Below are positions 33,215-41,782 of a stretch of 49,054 nt of DNA, in pieces. The notes below the pieces were generated by a model. It saw nothing but the letters and a program-made list of their open reading frames with translations, had not been told where the DNA came from and searched no databases. The stretch spans positions 1-49,054 of the forward strand of contig CAIRSA010000299.1 of the NCBI GenBank assembly GCA_903881085.1, given 5' to 3'. Position 1 is the stretch's first letter; each line of letters begins with the position of its first letter. Position numbers and translations under genes: made by a program. This stretch comes from an uncultured Acidobacteriia bacterium (GTDB lineage Bacteria > Acidobacteriota > Terriglobia > Bryobacterales > Bryobacteraceae).

Positions 33215-33769
33215 TTAGCTTGCCACTTTTTCTACGAGTAGTACCTTTTCGGTGGCGTCAATCTCCTGGAATTTCACTTCGATAATTTCGTTCGCCGTGG
33301 TCTGCACCATGCGCCCCACGTACTTCGCTTCGATGGGAAGTTCGCGATGTCCGCGATCAATCAGCACCAGCAGATTCACATGCGCCGGGCGTCCCTTATC
33401 GAACAGTGCATCGAGCGCGGCACGAATCGTGCGGCCCGTGTAGAGCACATCGTCCATCAGCACGATGTCTTTTCCGGTCACCGGAAAATTGATCTCGGTG
33501 GCGTTCAGCACCGGGGCCGCGCCCACCGTGGAAAGATCGTCGCGATAGAGATTAATGTCCAGAATACCAACCGGAATCGTGCGATTCTCCAACGCCTGAA
33601 TCTTCGCGGCCAGCCGTTGCGCCAGCGGCACGCCGCGGCGACGGATGCCGATGAAGGCCAGCGTGTCCAGATTCTCGCTCTTTTCCAGAATTTCATGTGC
33701 CAACCGGACCAGCGTCCGGTCGATTTCGGAGGCGCTCATCAACTGAGCTTTTTCTTTTGTGGCAGACAT
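33215..33769 (-). CDS. pyrR: PyrR-type uracil phosphoribosyltransferase / pyr regulator, 184 aa
   Basis: A type I phosphoribosyltransferase fold with the PRPP-binding motif VLMDDVLYTGRTIRAA near residue 104 and GIRRRGVPLAQ near 42. Family members regulate pyr genes by binding mRNA in response to UMP, with secondary uracil phosphoribosyltransferase activity. Only 12 bases separate it from the upstream ceramidase-like gene, so there is no room here for the usual PyrR-binding leader with attenuator; regulation must act elsewhere or by another route. It leads pyrR-pyrB-pyrC. Confidence 0.94.
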   Translation of the reverse strand: MSATKEKAQLMSASEIDRTLVRLAHEILEKSENLDTLAFIGIRRRGVPLAQRLAAKIQALENRTIPVGILDINLYRDDLSTVGAAPVLNATEINFPVTGKDIVLMDDVLYTGRTIRAALDALFDKGRPAHVNLLVLIDRGHRELPIEAKYVGRMVQTTANEIIEVKFQEIDATEKVLLVEKVAS

Positions 33770-33781
33770 AGCGGTGAAATC

Positions 33782-35179
33782 TCAGCCTAGCATACCCAGT
33801 TGCCGAACGGCGCTCGCCACCAGCTTTGGCGCCGCCTGCTTTTCCATATAGCTCGACTTTGCGCGCCAGGTTTCGTAGCCGCCCAGTTCGTGGCCTTCCA
33901 CGGTAGGCAGATAACCCCTGTAATCATTGGCCAATTCCACCATCATGGTGGTCTTGAATGGACTCTTCGATTTTGTTTCCAGCCCAAGCTCCACAAACGC
34001 TTCGCCCGGGAAAGTAGCCATTCCCAGTGCCCCGATGCGCATCGCCTGCACAAAAGTTTTGACGCGCTTGGGAAAGTCCGCCGCCAGGATGACGGTTTCG
34101 CGGGCGTAGATATCCATGCGATCGGCATATGGACCAGCCCGGAGCCCGAGCCGCTGTTTCGCCGCATCCAGGTCATCGCTCGATGGCAGGCGCGTTTCCA
34201 AAGTCAGTTCTTCGATCGATGCATTCAGTTCCACATCGCTGCTGTATTCCAGCGTCCGCCATACGCGAAATGCTTCCGCCGCAAGAATGTCGGCGTATTT
34301 GCGCATCTGGAAATAGGGCGGCACACCCGGCCCTGGTTTCAGAAAATTCACGCCGTTGATGTTGCCGGAACATGCGTTGGCCAGGATCGGCACGAACTGC
34401 TTGCCGGCCAACCGCAGCATCGAGTCAGCCCATGCGCCGTAATAGTCCGCACTCATGTGTCCTGCGCCGACGCCGCCAACGTAATGCAGCGCGTAGCTGG
34501 CATACACAGCGATGGGCGTTCCATCCATGGCCTCCACCGCCAGCACCGCCACTTCCGGATCCGTTGGTCCGGCGGCCCTATCGATATTGGGGCTGCCTGC
34601 CGGAGGATTCATCAGAACGCGGTCTGTTGTACGTCCGAATGGATCTGCGGGAATCGTGCCTGGCTTCATGTAAAACCGGCGATTGAACACAAGACGCTCT
34701 TCGCGTCCGGTGCCGTATCCTAACCGCGCAGGCTGCAGCCGCGTCACGCAGAGGCGAATGCAATCGGCGATTTTGACGGCCAGCAGATCGGTGTATTTCG
34801 GATCGGCCTGACTCTGAAACAGGTGCGCCGCCGCCGGGGCGCTGTGCGTGTGCGTGGCGGAAAGCAGTACATTACTTGCCGGAATGGAAGTGTGTTGGGC
34901 GATCAGCGCCTTCGCGCGATCGAGAATCGTCCGCGGCACAACACAGGAATCGATGGTCGCCATGGCGATGCGCGCCTTGCCGTTATCGAGGACAAGGCCG
35001 CGCACGTGCAACTCATCATGGATCTCCGTGGCGATGTTGTCGCGCATGCCGCCCGCCAGCGAGCAGCCGAGCGTCGGCGTGATGTTCACCACCGCCGCCC
35101 CGGCCTTCAATCCCGCCATTCCACGTGCTACTTGCGCCGCCGCAACGCCGCCTAGAAATCCTCTACGACTAATCCGCAT
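33782..35179 (-). CDS. Tat-exported neutral/alkaline ceramidase-like protein, 465 aa
   Basis: The start MRISRRGFLGG is a twin-arginine export signal. The mature protein opens GAAVVNITPTLG and continues with LHVRGLVLDNGKARIA, SATHTHSAPAAAH (near residue 110) and YASYALHYVGG, matching the N-terminal catalytic domain of neutral/alkaline non-lysosomal ceramidases. That zinc amidase family cleaves N-acyl sphingolipids, but many bacterial members act on unknown substrates. Length is shorter than full ceramidases (about 650-700) because the C-terminal Ig-like domain is absent, so substrate is uncertain. It stands 30 bases after the Thr-Pro-repeat gene and 12 bases before pyrR. Confidence 0.85.
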   Translation of the reverse strand: MRISRRGFLGGVAAAQVARGMAGLKAGAAVVNITPTLGCSLAGGMRDNIATEIHDELHVRGLVLDNGKARIAMATIDSCVVPRTILDRAKALIAQHTSIPASNVLLSATHTHSAPAAAHLFQSQADPKYTDLLAVKIADCIRLCVTRLQPARLGYGTGREERLVFNRRFYMKPGTIPADPFGRTTDRVLMNPPAGSPNIDRAAGPTDPEVAVLAVEAMDGTPIAVYASYALHYVGGVGAGHMSADYYGAWADSMLRLAGKQFVPILANACSGNINGVNFLKPGPGVPPYFQMRKYADILAAEAFRVWRTLEYSSDVELNASIEELTLETRLPSSDDLDAAKQRLGLRAGPYADRMDIYARETVILAADFPKRVKTFVQAMRIGALGMATFPGEAFVELGLETKSKSPFKTTMMVELANDYRGYLPTVEGHELGGYETWRAKSSYMEKQAAPKLVASAVRQLGMLG

Positions 35180-35209
35180 TCAGGCATCTTACCAAACGCC
35201 GCAGGCTCG

Positions 35210-36196
35210 TTATCTTTTTAGACGACGGCGCAACTCGAAAGCACCAAGACTTGCCAGGCCGACCAGTCCGAGCAGGCCGGTAGTTGGAATCGGGGTTACC
35301 GGAGTTGGTGTTGGAGTGGGAGTGGGAGTGGGTGTTGGCGTCGGAGTCGGTGTTGGCGTCGGCGTGGGGGTCGGGGTCGGTGTGGGCGTGGGAGTCGGTG
35401 TGGGCGTGGGCGTGGGCGTGGGCGTAGGTGTTGGAGTTGGCGTGGGAGTCGGAGTGGGTGTAGGCGTTGGGGTCGGTGTTGGCGTTGGGGTCGGAGTAGG
35501 CGTGGGGGTTGGAGTTGGGGTCGGGAGGAGCACCTCGTTGAGAATCAGGTTGATTCCGCCCTGAAACAGATCGCCAGTCGTGGCTTCTGAAATAGAGATG
35601 TCCACACTCGCGGCACTGGCCGGGAAGGTAACGGCAGTCGCGGATGGGAAGGTAGGGTTACCGCCTACAAGAGAGTTGGTATAGGAAGGGATGTTGACTC
35701 TGGTCGCGGGACAGGCTCCAGCAGGGACTGTTGCAAACGTGCCGCCAACGCATAACGCGCCGGTAACAGTCTCCGAGGTATTGGTTCCACTCAATATCGA
35801 GACTCCGTATACCGTGGCGCCGCCATACCCATAACCGCCGGGAGGCGCCGTAACCGTGAAGGCGAGGTTAAAGGTCAAAGTTCCAGCGCCTGGCGCGGTG
35901 AAGCCTTGAAAGACAAAAGCTTGGGTGTAGGTTCCGCCGAAGATGACATTTCCAGTGGGATTTGAGCCAGAGGAGACACTGAAGCGGACGTTTGAGATGG
36001 TGGAGTTGTCGAACATGGTGCAACTGCCCGAGCCGATAGCGATAAACGCTGTCAAACTGCCCGTACCATTCGGACAAGTTGCCGCAAATGAATCGCTGGA
36101 GGCAGCAAAGGCCACCGCAGACAGGAAGGCGAGCTTTTGCAATACCGGAAGCACGCAGCCATGTGCGCGTGATTGATGAATCCTTGTAGAGACCAT
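35210..36196 (-). CDS. Exported surface protein with (Thr-Pro)37 stalk and C-terminal sorting-like signal, about 328 aa
   Basis: A signal region ([16 protein letters not shown]) leads into a beta-type domain with Cys pairs ([25 protein letters not shown]). After VLLPTP comes a perfect Pro-Thr dipeptide array of 75 residues. The end is PVTPIPTTG followed by the hydrophobic helix [15 protein letters not shown] and RRRLKR, a tripartite layout like PEP-CTERM or IPTL-CTERM sorting tails but with IPTTG at the motif. The stalk should hold the head domain away from the surface and may be O-glycosylated on Thr. ATG 36196 follows AAGGGG; an in-frame TTG at 36235 is less likely. The head domain is not recognised. 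Confidence 0.8.
   Translation of the reverse strand: MVSTRIHQSRAHGCVLPVLQKLAFLSAVAFAASSDSFAATCPNGTGSLTAFIAIGSGSCTMFDNSTISNVRFSVSSGSNPTGNVIFGGTYTQAFVFQGFTAPGAGTLTFNLAFTVTAPPGGYGYGGATVYGVSILSGTNTSETVTGALCVGGTFATVPAGACPATRVNIPSYTNSLVGGNPTFPSATAVTFPASAASVDISISEATTGDLFQGGINLILNEVLLPTPTPTPTPTPTPTPTPTPTPTPTPTPTPTPTPTPTPTPTPTPTPTPTPTPTPTPTPTPTPTPTPTPTPTPTPTPVTPIPTTGLLGLVGLASLGAFELRRRLKR
35300..35524 (-). repeat. Hexanucleotide tandem repeat encoding (Pro-Thr)37-Pro
   Basis: Exactly 225 bases (75 codons) of a degenerate 6-base unit (CCN-ACN on the minus strand) encode 37 Pro-Thr pairs plus a final Pro. The third codon positions vary throughout, so the array is old or under selection for protein sequence. 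Gain or loss of units would keep the frame. Confidence 0.95.
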
Positions 36197-36381
36197 TGAT
36201 AACCCCTTATGAAGCCGAACCACTGCATTCCGCAACAGGCCCTGGACGTTTGTGTTAACAGCTCTCTATCGAAAGCGTAAAGGCGGTTTCATTTTTATCA
36301 GCAGTTGAAAAATATCTTGCCCAGAAAGTCGCTAACGGAATTGAACAAACTGTCAATGCTGCTCAAATCCCATTCATCACC

Positions 36382-36387
36382 GATAAT
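36382..36387 (+). promoter_or_regulatory. -10-like GATAAT immediately before the HAD gene
   Basis: GATAAT ends six bases before the ATG at 36394, so transcription would start at or next to the ATG, giving a leaderless mRNA. No ribosome-binding site is present. The -35 region is not convincing. Confidence 0.35.
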
Positions 36388-36393
36388 GGTTAG

Positions 36394-37065
36394 ATGGACT
36401 TAGTGATCTTCGACCTCGACGGCACCCTGGTCGATTCCAAACGCGACCTCATCAACTCCGTCAATGCCAGCCGCGAACACATGGGACTGGAACATCTGGA
36501 CGACGATCTGGTGGCCAGTTATGTGGGCCGCGGTTCGCACGCGCTCATCCGCAGTTCTCTCGGCGAAGCAGCCAGCGAAGCCGATGTCGCACGTGCACAT
36601 GAATTCTTTCTCGGCTACTACCGCGAACACATGCTCGACTTCACAACGCTTTATCCTGGCGTTCGCGAATCGCTGGATACGCTGAAAGACGCCGGACGCC
36701 GCATGGCGATTCTCACGAACAAGCCGGTCCGCTTCAGCGAACTTATGATCGAGCGGCTAGGCCTGTCCAGCCATTTCTTCCGCATTTACGGCGGCAACAG
36801 CTTCGAGCAAAAGAAGCCGCATCCCATCGGCATCCATCAGCTTTGTGTAGAATCTGGCGCCAGCAAGGTGGGGACCATCATGATCGGCGATAGCTCGGTG
36901 GACATCCGCACGGCGCGAAACGCAAACGTGCTCTCCTGTGGGGTGACCTACGGCTTCCAGCCTGAATCGTTCCAACAGGAGCCGCCCGATATCGTGGTGG
37001 ACCGCATGGAAGAGATCACCGGCATGCTGCTGGACGGTTCAGTCCTTGCGAACGTAGGGGCTTGA
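36394..37065 (+). CDS. gph: HAD-family phosphatase, phosphoglycolate phosphatase-like, 223 aa
   Basis: The nucleophile motif FDLDGTLVDS starts near residue 6, followed by a helical cap (about 15-85), ILTNKPV (motif II) near 110, Lys in EQKKPHP (motif III) near 145 and GDSSVDIRTARNA (motif IV) near 167. Phosphoglycolate phosphatases of this type remove 2-phosphoglycolate formed by DNA repair or photorespiration; related HADs act on other small phosphates, so substrate is inferred. The 3' end overlaps the convergent TPR gene by 27 bases. Confidence 0.85.
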   Translation: MDLVIFDLDGTLVDSKRDLINSVNASREHMGLEHLDDDLVASYVGRGSHALIRSSLGEAASEADVARAHEFFLGYYREHMLDFTTLYPGVRESLDTLKDAGRRMAILTNKPVRFSELMIERLGLSSHFFRIYGGNSFEQKKPHPIGIHQLCVESGASKVGTIMIGDSSVDIRTARNANVLSCGVTYGFQPESFQQEPPDIVVDRMEEITGMLLDGSVLANVGA

Positions 37066-38205
37066 TAGGTACTTTTTTGATTCTTTGCCGGCATCCGAGT
37101 CCGGCGCGTCGCTGATCGCCTGGCGATAGGCGATGACGGCTTGCGAATGCTGGCCCTTCATATCGAGGCACTGGCCTGTGCGCAGCCATGCGTTCACGGT
37201 TGTGTTTAGGTCCAGGTCTTTCGTATTCGCAGTGGCGCGATTCAGATTTGTCAACGCAGTATCGTACTCGCGATACCAGAACAGCAGATTGCCCCGTGCA
37301 TAGAAGATCTTCTCCACCGGCATGGTCTTCAACAGTCCTTCGCGCTTCATCTCATCCAACTGTGCCAGTGCTTTCAATGCATCGTCTTTGCGGCCCAGAT
37401 CAGCAAACATCTGTACCTGTTCCAGATACAAGAGGTAATTGCGAGGCATGCGCTTTACCAGCTCTTCGAGTAAAGGCACAGCCTCTTGCGCACGCCGCTC
37501 GCGCCGGTACAGTGCGGCCATCAGAACCTTGGCGTCCAGTTTATTGATGTTTCCTTTCTCCGAGACCAGCTGGACCGTCTTCATGCCCTTGTCGCGATCG
37601 CCATGAAATCCCGCCAAAAACCCAAGTAATTTGTAGTGAAACGGCAGACTGCCCACAACGTAATCATGCAAGCCCTGCACCAGCCGGGCATCGATATTGG
37701 AAGGGTCCAGTTCGGAAACACGGTTGTGCAATTTGCGCGCTGCCGTCGCATCGCGCAGCGAATCCGTCCAATATTTGCGAACCAGAAAATTGATGTTCGA
37801 CCGCAGGCCGATGGCGATGCCCAGCACGTAGAGAGCCTTGGTGTCGTTCGGATTCCTATTCACCATCGCCTGGGCAAGGTCAACCGCCTTGGCGATACAC
37901 TCGTCAAAACGCGACAGGTCTTTGGCCGATGGCTTGATCTTCGGCAGATGCAAAAAGGGATTGTTGCCCGTTACTAACTCACTTTCGAGCGCCCCCGCAT
38001 GCAGCATTTCGCGATAGAGAATCGCCTGCGCCAGATGATTGTAAGTCTCGGGGTTTTGCGGGTCAGCAACGATCGCCTTTTCAAATTCGATCTTTGCTTC
38101 CTCGTATTCCAGATTGTAGAAGTGCTCAAACCCACGGGCAGTGGCGGAATCAGCCGCAAACAAGGGCACGGCAAGCATAGCGAGGCAAAGAAGCATTCTA
38201 CTCAT
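37039..38205 (-). CDS. Exported TPR-repeat protein, 388 aa
   Basis: The ATG at 38205 overlaps the queG stop (ATGA), followed by a signal peptide (MSRMLLCLAMLAVPLFAA). A TPR-like pair comes first (about residues 25-60, HFYNLEYEEAKIEFEKAIVADP), then a longer helical region and a second TPR group (about 215-380, with LLYLEQVQMFADLGRKDDAL). The middle holds GSLPFHYKLLGFLAGFHGDRDKG, a segment I do not recognise. It is the last gene of the eight-gene minus-strand operon and overlaps gph at its 3' end by 27 bases. It may be a periplasmic scaffold; the partner is unknown. Confidence 0.8.
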   Translation of the reverse strand: MSRMLLCLAMLAVPLFAADSATARGFEHFYNLEYEEAKIEFEKAIVADPQNPETYNHLAQAILYREMLHAGALESELVTGNNPFLHLPKIKPSAKDLSRFDECIAKAVDLAQAMVNRNPNDTKALYVLGIAIGLRSNINFLVRKYWTDSLRDATAARKLHNRVSELDPSNIDARLVQGLHDYVVGSLPFHYKLLGFLAGFHGDRDKGMKTVQLVSEKGNINKLDAKVLMAALYRRERRAQEAVPLLEELVKRMPRNYLLYLEQVQMFADLGRKDDALKALAQLDEMKREGLLKTMPVEKIFYARGNLLFWYREYDTALTNLNRATANTKDLDLNTTVNAWLRTGQCLDMKGQHSQAVIAYRQAISDAPDSDAGKESKKYLSSPYVRKD

Positions 38206-39218
38206 CTTAGTTGGCCCAGAGCCCACGCCGCATGTTCCGCGACGATAGCATCGCCGCAGGCGGCCATCTTTTCCAGCGGTGCATGGAACTTCTTGCTGCC
38301 GCTGTTGCCCATCGCCACCGCCACATTGCGAAGAAATCCTGAGTATTTCGCTCGGTGCACGGGGCTGGATCGAAACATCTCATCAAATTCGGTCTTAGTC
38401 AATGAAGCCAGCGTTTCCAGCGGCGGGTTCATAGTGCGCGGCGCGAACGCAGCCTCTTCGGTCACCGCCGCCCGCCGGTTCCACGGGCATACATCCTGGC
38501 AGATATCGCAGCCGAAGACATGATTCCCAACTCCTGCCCGCGCAGCTTCGGGTACGGCGCCGCGTAGTTCAATCGTGAAATACGAAATGCACAAGCGCGC
38601 GTCCAGTTCGAATGGAGCAACAATCGCATCCGTGGGGCACGCATCGATGCAGCGGGTACATGTGCCGCACCGGTCCGGCGGCGGCGCATCCGGTTCCAGG
38701 TCGAAGGGCAGCAGCACCTCGCCCAGAAAGAACCATGAGCCCTGACCTTGATTGATCAGGCAAGTATTCTTGCCGATCCAACCCAGTCCCGCCAGCCGCG
38801 CATAGCTGCGCTCCAACAAAGGTGCGGTATCGACGCAGATTTTATACTCGGAAACACCCAATCGCGCAACCACGCGCTCCAGGCCGGCGCGCAGCACATC
38901 GTGGTAGTCATCGCCCCAAGCGTAGCGCGAAATCCATCCTAGCTCCGCATCGGAAAAGGCCGTGGAATAAGGCCGCGGCGAGTTATACAGCTTGCCCACG
39001 CAAAGAATCGAACGAGCAGATGCCATCAGCGATCGCGGGTCCTTGCGCCGTTCGGCACGGTAATCCGCAAGGTATCCCATCGCACCCGCATAGCCCTTGC
39101 CGACCCACGCCTGATATCGCTCTGCACCGGCGGTAGGCAAAGCCGGGGACACGCCCGCCAGTTCAAAGCCGCATTCCAGCGCGGCCTGCTTCACCGCGGG
39201 TGCCGTTAGTGAAACCAT
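38202..39218 (-). CDS. queG: Epoxyqueuosine reductase QueG, 338 aa
   Basis: QueG performs the last step of queuosine synthesis in tRNA, reducing epoxyqueuosine with cobalamin and two iron-sulfur clusters. Ferredoxin-type Cys motifs CGTCTRCIDACP near residue 185 and CDICQDVCPWN near 238 are present, with further family blocks (RYAWGDDYHDVL near 104, GLGWIGKNTCLI near 144). The C-terminal helical repeat region resembles HEAT repeats (SGSKKFHAPLEKMA). The frame opens at 39344, but MVSLTAPAVKQ (ATG 39218) matches the family start and overlaps the upstream gene's stop by 13 bases. No other queuosine genes are in the window. Confidence 0.92.
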   Translation of the reverse strand: MVSLTAPAVKQAALECGFELAGVSPALPTAGAERYQAWVGKGYAGAMGYLADYRAERRKDPRSLMASARSILCVGKLYNSPRPYSTAFSDAELGWISRYAWGDDYHDVLRAGLERVVARLGVSEYKICVDTAPLLERSYARLAGLGWIGKNTCLINQGQGSWFFLGEVLLPFDLEPDAPPPDRCGTCTRCIDACPTDAIVAPFELDARLCISYFTIELRGAVPEAARAGVGNHVFGCDICQDVCPWNRRAAVTEEAAFAPRTMNPPLETLASLTKTEFDEMFRSSPVHRAKYSGFLRNVAVAMGNSGSKKFHAPLEKMAACGDAIVAEHAAWALGQLR

Positions 39219-40042
39219 TTCAGGTAATCGGCGAGAGAGTGCAACTGGTCGACATGATCGGGTGCGGAATTGCCCGCGAACCCCACCAGCAGGAATTTGC
39301 CCTTTTCCACTTCGCTCAACTGCTGCGAGCCCATCGGTCCCCACTTCAAAACCGGTTTGCGCTTCAGGCCCAGTTGCGCCACAAGATAATCGGCAGTTTC
39401 CGTTGTGCTGACAAACGTTCCGGGAAAGATCTCCGAATGCGTGATGATCGCCTGCTTGCGGCCGGTCATCGCATCCCTGGCGAGCTTCAAAAAGATCTGC
39501 AAATTATCGGCGACTATCTCTGATTCGAGCGGCCCCGGCTTGCCGTTGACATAGGAGGCGTGAATGCCGTCGATCATCAGCACCCGCTGCACGCGGGCAT
39601 AAGAATCGGCCGACTTTAGAATCTCGCGCACCGCTCCATTGCCTGCACTCCAGCCACCAATCGTCACTTGCTTGAACTTCAGGCCCGACTTCTGCTCGGC
39701 CTCGGCCAGTAGCTCTTCGAACTTCGCGTTGCCTTCAAACTGCCTTGCATACACGCCAGAGCCGGAGCCGATTTGGATGGCGATAGAAGCGATGTGCCCA
39801 TTTTTCGCTGCCACCACTTCTGGCACCCACTTGCCGCCATGGAAAAATACGAGCAACGGCAGAGTTTTTTTCTTTATCAGTTTTTGGGGAATAAACAAGG
39901 TGCCCAATGCCAGCGGCTCTCTGCGCCCCGCCGGTTCTGCCTGCGTCAACCGCGGATGCGTGCGAGTATGCTCCACCATCGGCGACGGGTTCTGCGCTTG
40001 CTGCGCCATCGCCGCAGTAAGCAATAGCACTGGCAAGAACAT
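39206..40042 (-). CDS. Secreted alpha/beta hydrolase, 278 aa
   Basis: The N-terminus MFLPVLLLTAAMAQQ is a signal peptide. LLVFFHGGKW (near residue 63) is the oxyanion-hole strand of an alpha/beta hydrolase, GGWSAGNGA near 127 is the nucleophile elbow with Ser, and Asp in MIDGIHASYV and His in DHVDQLHSL (near 265) complete a probable triad. The fold is clear; the substrate is not. The ATG overlaps the ABC exporter stop by one base (TGATG), and its own stop lies inside queG, so translation is coupled along the operon. Confidence 0.8.
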   Translation of the reverse strand: MFLPVLLLTAAMAQQAQNPSPMVEHTRTHPRLTQAEPAGRREPLALGTLFIPQKLIKKKTLPLLVFFHGGKWVPEVVAAKNGHIASIAIQIGSGSGVYARQFEGNAKFEELLAEAEQKSGLKFKQVTIGGWSAGNGAVREILKSADSYARVQRVLMIDGIHASYVNGKPGPLESEIVADNLQIFLKLARDAMTGRKQAIITHSEIFPGTFVSTTETADYLVAQLGLKRKPVLKWGPMGSQQLSEVEKGKFLLVGFAGNSAPDHVDQLHSLADYLKWFH

Positions 40043-41781
40043 CAGATTGCCTCCAGTTCTTCTTCCAACAACTGCTTGCTGTGCAGCCCGGCGTAATAGC
40101 CGCCGTCCGCCAGCAACTCATCGTGATTTCCCTGCTCCACAATGCGTCCATGATCCAGCACGTAAATGCGGCCGGCATGGCGTACTGTCGAAACGCGATG
40201 CGAAATCAAAATCGTTGTCCGCCCACGCATCACCAGGCCCAATTCCTGCAGGATGCGTTCTTCGGTCAAGGTATCCACACTTGCCAGAGCGTCATCCAAG
40301 ATTAAAATCTTGGGATCGCGCAACAGGGCCCGCGCAATCGCCGTGCGCTGCTTTTGACCGCCGGAAAGCGTAATGCCCCGCTCACCCGAGACTGTATCGA
40401 GCCCCAAGGGGAACGACTGAATATCCGGCCCCAGGCCCGCCATCTCCGCAGCGCGCAAAATCTCTTCACGTGTGGCCGATTGCACGCCGAACGCAATATT
40501 TTCTGCGATGGTGGCGCTGAACAAAAACGTCTCCTGCGGCACCATGCCGATGTGCCGCCTCACATCCGCCGGATGGAACTCGCGCAGGTCAAGGCCATCC
40601 AGCAACACTTGACCACTTGTTGGATCCTGCAATCGCGGAATCAACTGCATCAGGCTGCTCTTGCCGCACCCGGTGTGCCCCACAATCGCAATGGTGGATC
40701 CGGCTGGGATCTTTAGACTCACCTCATGCAGAGCGTCCATTTCTCCATAGCGCACCGTGACATTGCGGAACTCAATCTCTCCGCGCACTTCGTTCAGCGG
40801 ACGCGGCGAAGCCGGCGCGGCAATGCCAGGCTTCTCATCGAGAATCTCGCTGATACGCGACAACGACGCCGTGCCACGCTGCATCAGGTTCACCACCCAG
40901 CCCATGGCGATCATCGGCCAGATCAACATGCCCATGTAGGTATTGAACATGACGAAACTGCCGAGCGAAATCTTGCCCGCCAGCAGCCGCGCGCCACCTG
41001 CCCACAATACGATCAAAAATGTGACGGCGATCAGCGCCTGCAACAGCGGCATGAACAGTCCGGTAGTCTTCACCAGCCGCAGGTTCTGTCCAATGTATTC
41101 CAGATTCAGCTTGCGGAACTGCTCCATCTCCGCATCTTCCTGCACATAGGCGCGGATCAGCCGCGCGCCTGCAAAGTTTTCCTGCACGCGGCTGCTGATA
41201 TCGGAAAACATTTTTTGAATCTGTTCAAAGCGGCTGTGGATCTTTCCGCCGAAGTAGACGACGGCAAAGCTCACCAGCGGCGCCGGCAGCAGCGCCAGCA
41301 GCGTCAGTTGCCAGTCCACGCTCAACATGACCGCAACTGACAGTACAAACATCAGCGAAGTCTCGGTCCAGTACATGATGCCCGGACCCAGCATCATGCG
41401 GACGGCATTCAGATCGTTGGTGGAGCGGGCCATAATGTCGCCGGTGCGGAATCGGGCGTAAAAGTTAGACGAGAGGGAAATCAGCCGCGTGAACAGATCG
41501 TTGCGCAACTCGTATTCGATGTCGCGTGAAATGCCGATGATGATGACACGCATCCAATATTGGAACAGGCCCTTTAGCGCCGAAATCAAAACCAGCGCCG
41601 CCGCCAGCCACCACACCGTCTCAATACGGAAGCCTTGCGTCAAGGAGTCGATGCCGCTTCGCATAACGATTGGCAGCGTTGCGGCCAGAAGGTCCTTCAA
41701 TGCCAGCGCCCCAAGTCCCAACCCCATGCCGCGCCAGTACCGCCGCATGTAAGGCCAAAGAGTAAGCGCAGACTGCTTCAT
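40042..41781 (-). CDS. ABC exporter, fused permease and ATPase, 579 aa
   Basis: A six-helix ABC transmembrane domain (about residues 15-300) is fused to a nucleotide-binding domain with Walker A GHTGCGKSS near 370, signature LSGGQKQRTAIARALL near 470, and Walker B ILILDDALAS near 490. This is the MsbA-like half-transporter architecture, working as a dimer in the inner membrane to export lipids, peptides or drugs. The substrate cannot be told from sequence. ATG 41781 begins one base after the upstream YdcF-like stop; an in-frame TTG at 41793 is less likely. Confidence 0.92.
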   Translation of the reverse strand: MKQSALTLWPYMRRYWRGMGLGLGALALKDLLAATLPIVMRSGIDSLTQGFRIETVWWLAAALVLISALKGLFQYWMRVIIIGISRDIEYELRNDLFTRLISLSSNFYARFRTGDIMARSTNDLNAVRMMLGPGIMYWTETSLMFVLSVAVMLSVDWQLTLLALLPAPLVSFAVVYFGGKIHSRFEQIQKMFSDISSRVQENFAGARLIRAYVQEDAEMEQFRKLNLEYIGQNLRLVKTTGLFMPLLQALIAVTFLIVLWAGGARLLAGKISLGSFVMFNTYMGMLIWPMIAMGWVVNLMQRGTASLSRISEILDEKPGIAAPASPRPLNEVRGEIEFRNVTVRYGEMDALHEVSLKIPAGSTIAIVGHTGCGKSSLMQLIPRLQDPTSGQVLLDGLDLREFHPADVRRHIGMVPQETFLFSATIAENIAFGVQSATREEILRAAEMAGLGPDIQSFPLGLDTVSGERGITLSGGQKQRTAIARALLRDPKILILDDALASVDTLTEERILQELGLVMRGRTTILISHRVSTVRHAGRIYVLDHGRIVEQGNHDELLADGGYYAGLHSKQLLEEELEAI

Positions 41782-41782
41782 G

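Noticed and set aside
35300..35524. CRISPR-like array
   Set aside because: The unit is six bases with no spacers and lies in an open coding frame.
34848..35564. 238-aa ORF rich in Val-Gly repeats
   Set aside because: It is the antisense reading of the Thr-Pro stalk gene and the ceramidase-like gene.
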